From Candidatus Aegiribacteria sp. (GTDB taxonomy: Bacteria > Fermentibacterota > Fermentibacteria > Fermentibacterales > JCC-6), in NCBI GenBank assembly GCA_030642525.1, contig DAOWNO010000067.1, forward strand, positions 1 to 8,759: a stretch of DNA of 8,759 bases. Reading direction: 5' to 3'. The notes beneath the pieces are model-generated. The model was given only the letters and a program-made list of their open reading frames with translations. It was not told the DNA's origin and did no database searches. This document shows positions 6,815 to 8,759 of the stretch, one piece after another (positions within the stretch are counted from its first letter, which is position 1; each line of letters begins with the position of its first letter). A program made the position numbers and the translations under genes.

Positions 6815-6844
6815 CTATGCCCAACAGACACTATAGCATTTTTT
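6812..6844 (+). terminator. Weak hairpin followed by six T upstream of the ferredoxin gene
   Basis: ATGCTAT (6812-6818) and ATAGCAT (6833-6839) can pair around a 14-base loop, and six T follow (6839-6844). The shape is that of an intrinsic terminator for the lipoprotein gene or an attenuator for the downstream operon. The stem is only 7 bp and AT-rich, so termination would be weak; the symmetry could instead be an operator overlapping the candidate promoter. Confidence 0.35.
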
Positions 6845-6854
6845 AACAAGGACC

Positions 6855-6861
6855 AGGAGGT
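6855..6861 (+). promoter_or_regulatory. Ribosome binding site supporting a TTG start
   Basis: AGGAGGT lies 6 bases before TTG 6868. There is no in-frame ATG or GTG near, and the frame from TTG gives the full ferredoxin N-terminus, so TTG is taken as the start. Confidence 0.85.
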
Positions 6862-6867
6862 TTACCA

Positions 6868-7116
6868 TTGAGTGAAAGCAGGAAATACCCATTTCCGGAA
6901 ATTGACTCGGATATATGTAAGGGATGCAAGCTCTGTATTGCGGCTTGCCCGAAAAATGTACTTGTCATTTCGGATAAGTTGAACTCCAAGGGTTTTCATT
7001 TCTCGGAGTATATCGGTGAAGGTTGCATTGGGTGCGGCAACTGTTTCTATACGTGCCCTGAGCCAAGCGCGATTACCGTTTATTTAAAGGATTATGTACC
7101 AGAGGAGGTGATCTGA
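6868..7116 (+). CDS. vorC: 2-oxoacid:ferredoxin oxidoreductase, ferredoxin-like delta subunit (VorC/KorD type)
   Basis: An 82-residue protein read from TTG. It carries two [4Fe-4S] motifs: CKGCKLCIAACP (residues 17-28) and CIGCGNCFYTCP (53-64), all eight cysteines present. The 24-residue gap between the motifs and the sequence around them (ICKGCKLCIAACP, then KGFHF) are typical of the small electron-transfer subunit of VOR/KOR enzymes, rather than free ferredoxin. It accepts electrons from the TPP core and passes them to soluble ferredoxin in the cytosol. The stop TGA directly abuts the ATG of the alpha subunit, and an AGGAGGTGA site for that gene lies within the last codons here, which implies coupled translation. 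The vorC symbol follows the vorCBA order of methanogen enzymes; korD is equally defensible. Confidence 0.92.
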   Translation: MSESRKYPFPEIDSDICKGCKLCIAACPKNVLVISDKLNSKGFHFSEYIGEGCIGCGNCFYTCPEPSAITVYLKDYVPEEVI

Positions 7117-8169
7117 ATGCCTCGCATGCTGATGAAGGGAAATTACGCCGCGGTTTATGGTGCTATTCTGGCAGGATGTGAAGCCTATTACGGTTATCCA
7201 ATAACACCGGCCAGCGAGATCGCGGAGTCCGCGTCCGCTCTGTTCCCGAAGTTTGGCAGGACTTTCCTCCAGGCTGAAAGTGAAGTAGCTGCAATAAATA
7301 TGGTTTACGGAGCCTCAGGTTGCGGACAGAGGGTCATGACCGGCAGTTCCGGTCCTGGTATCAGCCTGAAGCAGGAGGGTATTTCCTACTGCGCCGGTTC
7401 AGCGCTTCCGTGCGTAATAGTTGATATAATGCGCGGCGGACCCGGTCTTGGAAATATCGGTCCGGAGCAGAGTGACTACAATCAGGTTGTAAAAGGCGGT
7501 GGGCACGGTAATTACCGCAGCATTGTTCTGGCCCCCAACTCCGCTCAGGAAATGTGTGACCTGACGATGCTGGCTTTTGAGATTGCGGACAAATATAGAA
7601 ATCCCGTATTTGTACTTACTGACGGAGTTATCGGTCAGATGATGGAAGCTGTTGATCTTCCGGAGCCTGTTTCAGAGTTTCCAGACAAGAGTGACTGGGC
7701 TGTAAAAGGAACTGCTGAATCAAGACATCTTATTAATTCCATCTATCTTGATCATGACGATCTTGAAAGATGGAACAGAGAACTCGAGAGGAAGTACAAA
7801 ACCATCCAGAAGAATGAAGTTCGGGTAGAAGAATATATGATGGATGACGCCGAAATCGTGACAATCGGTTACGGCAGCTCAAGTCGTGTACTTCGATCAG
7901 CTGTTGACATAGCGAGAGAGAATGGCATCAAGCTCGGACTTCTAAGACCCATAACACTTTTTCCTTTCCCGGTAGATGAGATCGCTCAGCTTCCGGACAA
8001 GGGGATCAAGGGTATTCTTACAGTCGAGATGTCGACTGGCCAGCTTGTTGATGACGTGAATCTGGCATTGAAAGGGAGAATGTTTTCCGACCTTTACAGC
8101 AGGCTCGGTGGAAACGTTCCTTCTGCAATGGAGATCCTCGCGAAGATCTCCGAGCTTTACGGGGTGTGA
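7117..8169 (+). CDS. vorB: 2-oxoacid:ferredoxin oxidoreductase alpha subunit (VorB/KorA type)
   Basis: The 350-residue protein has the length of stand-alone alpha subunits of the VOR/KOR family. Residues 1 to about 190 form the pyrimidine-binding domain: GYPITPASE (26-34), the conserved glutamate segment QAESE (52-56), and TGSSGPGISL (75-84), followed by MRGGPGLGN (105-113). The later part, with EIVTIGYGSSSRV and LGLLRPITLFPFP, is the transketolase-C-like domain. With the beta subunit it performs CoA-dependent oxidative decarboxylation of a 2-oxoacid to acyl-CoA, reducing ferredoxin, or the reverse. Candidates are branched-chain 2-oxoacids (Vor) or 2-oxoglutarate (Kor); sequence motifs alone do not decide. 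The AGGAGGTGA site at 7103-7111 fixes the ATG. The beta gene starts two bases after its stop. Confidence 0.93.
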   Translation: MPRMLMKGNYAAVYGAILAGCEAYYGYPITPASEIAESASALFPKFGRTFLQAESEVAAINMVYGASGCGQRVMTGSSGPGISLKQEGISYCAGSALPCVIVDIMRGGPGLGNIGPEQSDYNQVVKGGGHGNYRSIVLAPNSAQEMCDLTMLAFEIADKYRNPVFVLTDGVIGQMMEAVDLPEPVSEFPDKSDWAVKGTAESRHLINSIYLDHDDLERWNRELERKYKTIQKNEVRVEEYMMDDAEIVTIGYGSSSRVLRSAVDIARENGIKLGLLRPITLFPFPVDEIAQLPDKGIKGILTVEMSTGQLVDDVNLALKGRMFSDLYSRLGGNVPSAMEILAKISELYGV

Positions 8170-8171
8170 CA

Positions 8172-8759
8172 ATGGAAAAAAAGACAGTACTCAGAAAACC
8201 AAAGGGATTCAATGATGTATACAAGCACAAACCCGGAGCGGAAAAGGACAGAACGCATTATTGCCCCGGATGCGGTCACGGTATACTGCACAAGCTGATA
8301 GCAGAAGCTCTCGAGGATTTCGATCTGGTTGAAAAAACGATAGTTATAAGTCCGGTCGGCTGCAGTGTATTTGCGTACTACTACTTTAACACAGGCAACC
8401 TGCAGGTTGCTCACGGAAGAGCTCCCGCAGTTGCCACAGCGGTTGCAAGGGCAAATCCCGATTCAGTAGTTATCAGCTACCAGGGTGATGGCGATCTTGC
8501 AGCCATCGGAGGCAATAATATCAATCAGGCTGCTAACAGAGGTGAGAACCTGGCTGTCTTCTTCGTCAATAACGCCATCTACGGTATGACAGGCGGACAG
8601 ATGGCTCCTACAACTCTGGAAGGACAGAAGACGACCACAACTCCCTACGGACGCAATGTTAAGACCGACGGATATCCCATACAGGTGTGTGAGTTGCTGA
8701 ACACATTCACCGCTCCTGTTTATATAGCAAGGACATCTCTTCAGGATATAGCGAATATC
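8172..8759 (+). CDS. vorA: 2-oxoacid:ferredoxin oxidoreductase beta subunit, TPP-binding (VorA/KorB type), partial
   Basis: The frame opens at ATG 8172, two bases after the alpha stop, with GGGGTG as a possible ribosome site inside the alpha gene's last codons, and runs 196 codons to the window end without a stop. HYCPGCGHG (from about residue 29) holds the CPGCGH motif of the beta subunit. The TPP/magnesium motif is GDGD (105-108), then NN at 133-134, continuing AIYGMTGGQMAPTT as in family members. ISPVGCSVF and HGRAPAVATAVARANP are also family-typical. The C-terminal end is cut off, so it cannot be seen whether the gamma domain is fused (as in some VorA proteins) or encoded separately downstream. 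Confidence 0.94.
   Translation, partial: MEKKTVLRKPKGFNDVYKHKPGAEKDRTHYCPGCGHGILHKLIAEALEDFDLVEKTIVISPVGCSVFAYYYFNTGNLQVAHGRAPAVATAVARANPDSVVISYQGDGDLAAIGGNNINQAANRGENLAVFFVNNAIYGMTGGQMAPTTLEGQKTTTTPYGRNVKTDGYPIQVCELLNTFTAPVYIARTSLQDIANI

Overview
The window looks like a piece of chromosome from an anaerobic bacterium. The evidence is a bacterial ClpB disaggregase, strong AGGAGGT-type Shine-Dalgarno sites, a lipobox lipoprotein, and a ferredoxin-linked 2-oxoacid oxidoreductase operon of the kind used by strict anaerobes. Base composition is roughly balanced and even across the genes. The secreted FN3-type domains fused to an enzyme domain suggest an FCB-group or candidate-phylum lineage (for example Fermentibacteria-like), but that is inference; no marker here fixes the taxonomy.

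Layout. (1) Bases 1-1364 are a minus-strand two-gene unit. A Gfo/Idh/MocA sugar oxidoreductase of the type found in surface-polysaccharide clusters (1364-363) is followed after 5 bases by the 5' part of a gene (357-1, continuing off the window) whose product resembles the start of an ABC ATPase but lacks the P-loop residues. (2) Bases 1365-1647 are a divergent intergenic region with a perfect 28-bp inverted repeat around a 74-base AT-rich centre, a triple GGCCCCTTTTT tract and a tandem ATCTAGGG duplication. (3) Bases 1648-6745 are plus-strand genes: clpB, a six-helix membrane protein 30 bases downstream, and a lipoprotein with two FN3-like domains and a ComEC-like metallo-beta-lactamase domain. 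(4) Bases 6746-6867 form a leader with a possible promoter and a hairpin followed by six T. (5) Bases 6868-8759 hold a ferredoxin-delta, alpha, beta operon of a VOR/KOR-type 2-oxoacid:ferredoxin oxidoreductase; the beta gene runs off the end.

How the genes relate. The Vor/Kor subunits clearly form one complex: alpha and beta make the TPP enzyme core, and the small 2x[4Fe-4S] subunit passes electrons to ferredoxin. clpB and the membrane gene are probably co-transcribed, but a functional link is unproven. The minus-strand pair is plausibly the edge of a surface-glycan locus. The most unusual items are the long inverted repeat upstream of clpB, the apparently dead ABC-like protein, and the FN3-FN3-MBL lipoprotein. 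No tRNA, rRNA, CRISPR array, transposase or integrase was seen, and no stretch over 300 bases lacks a gene.
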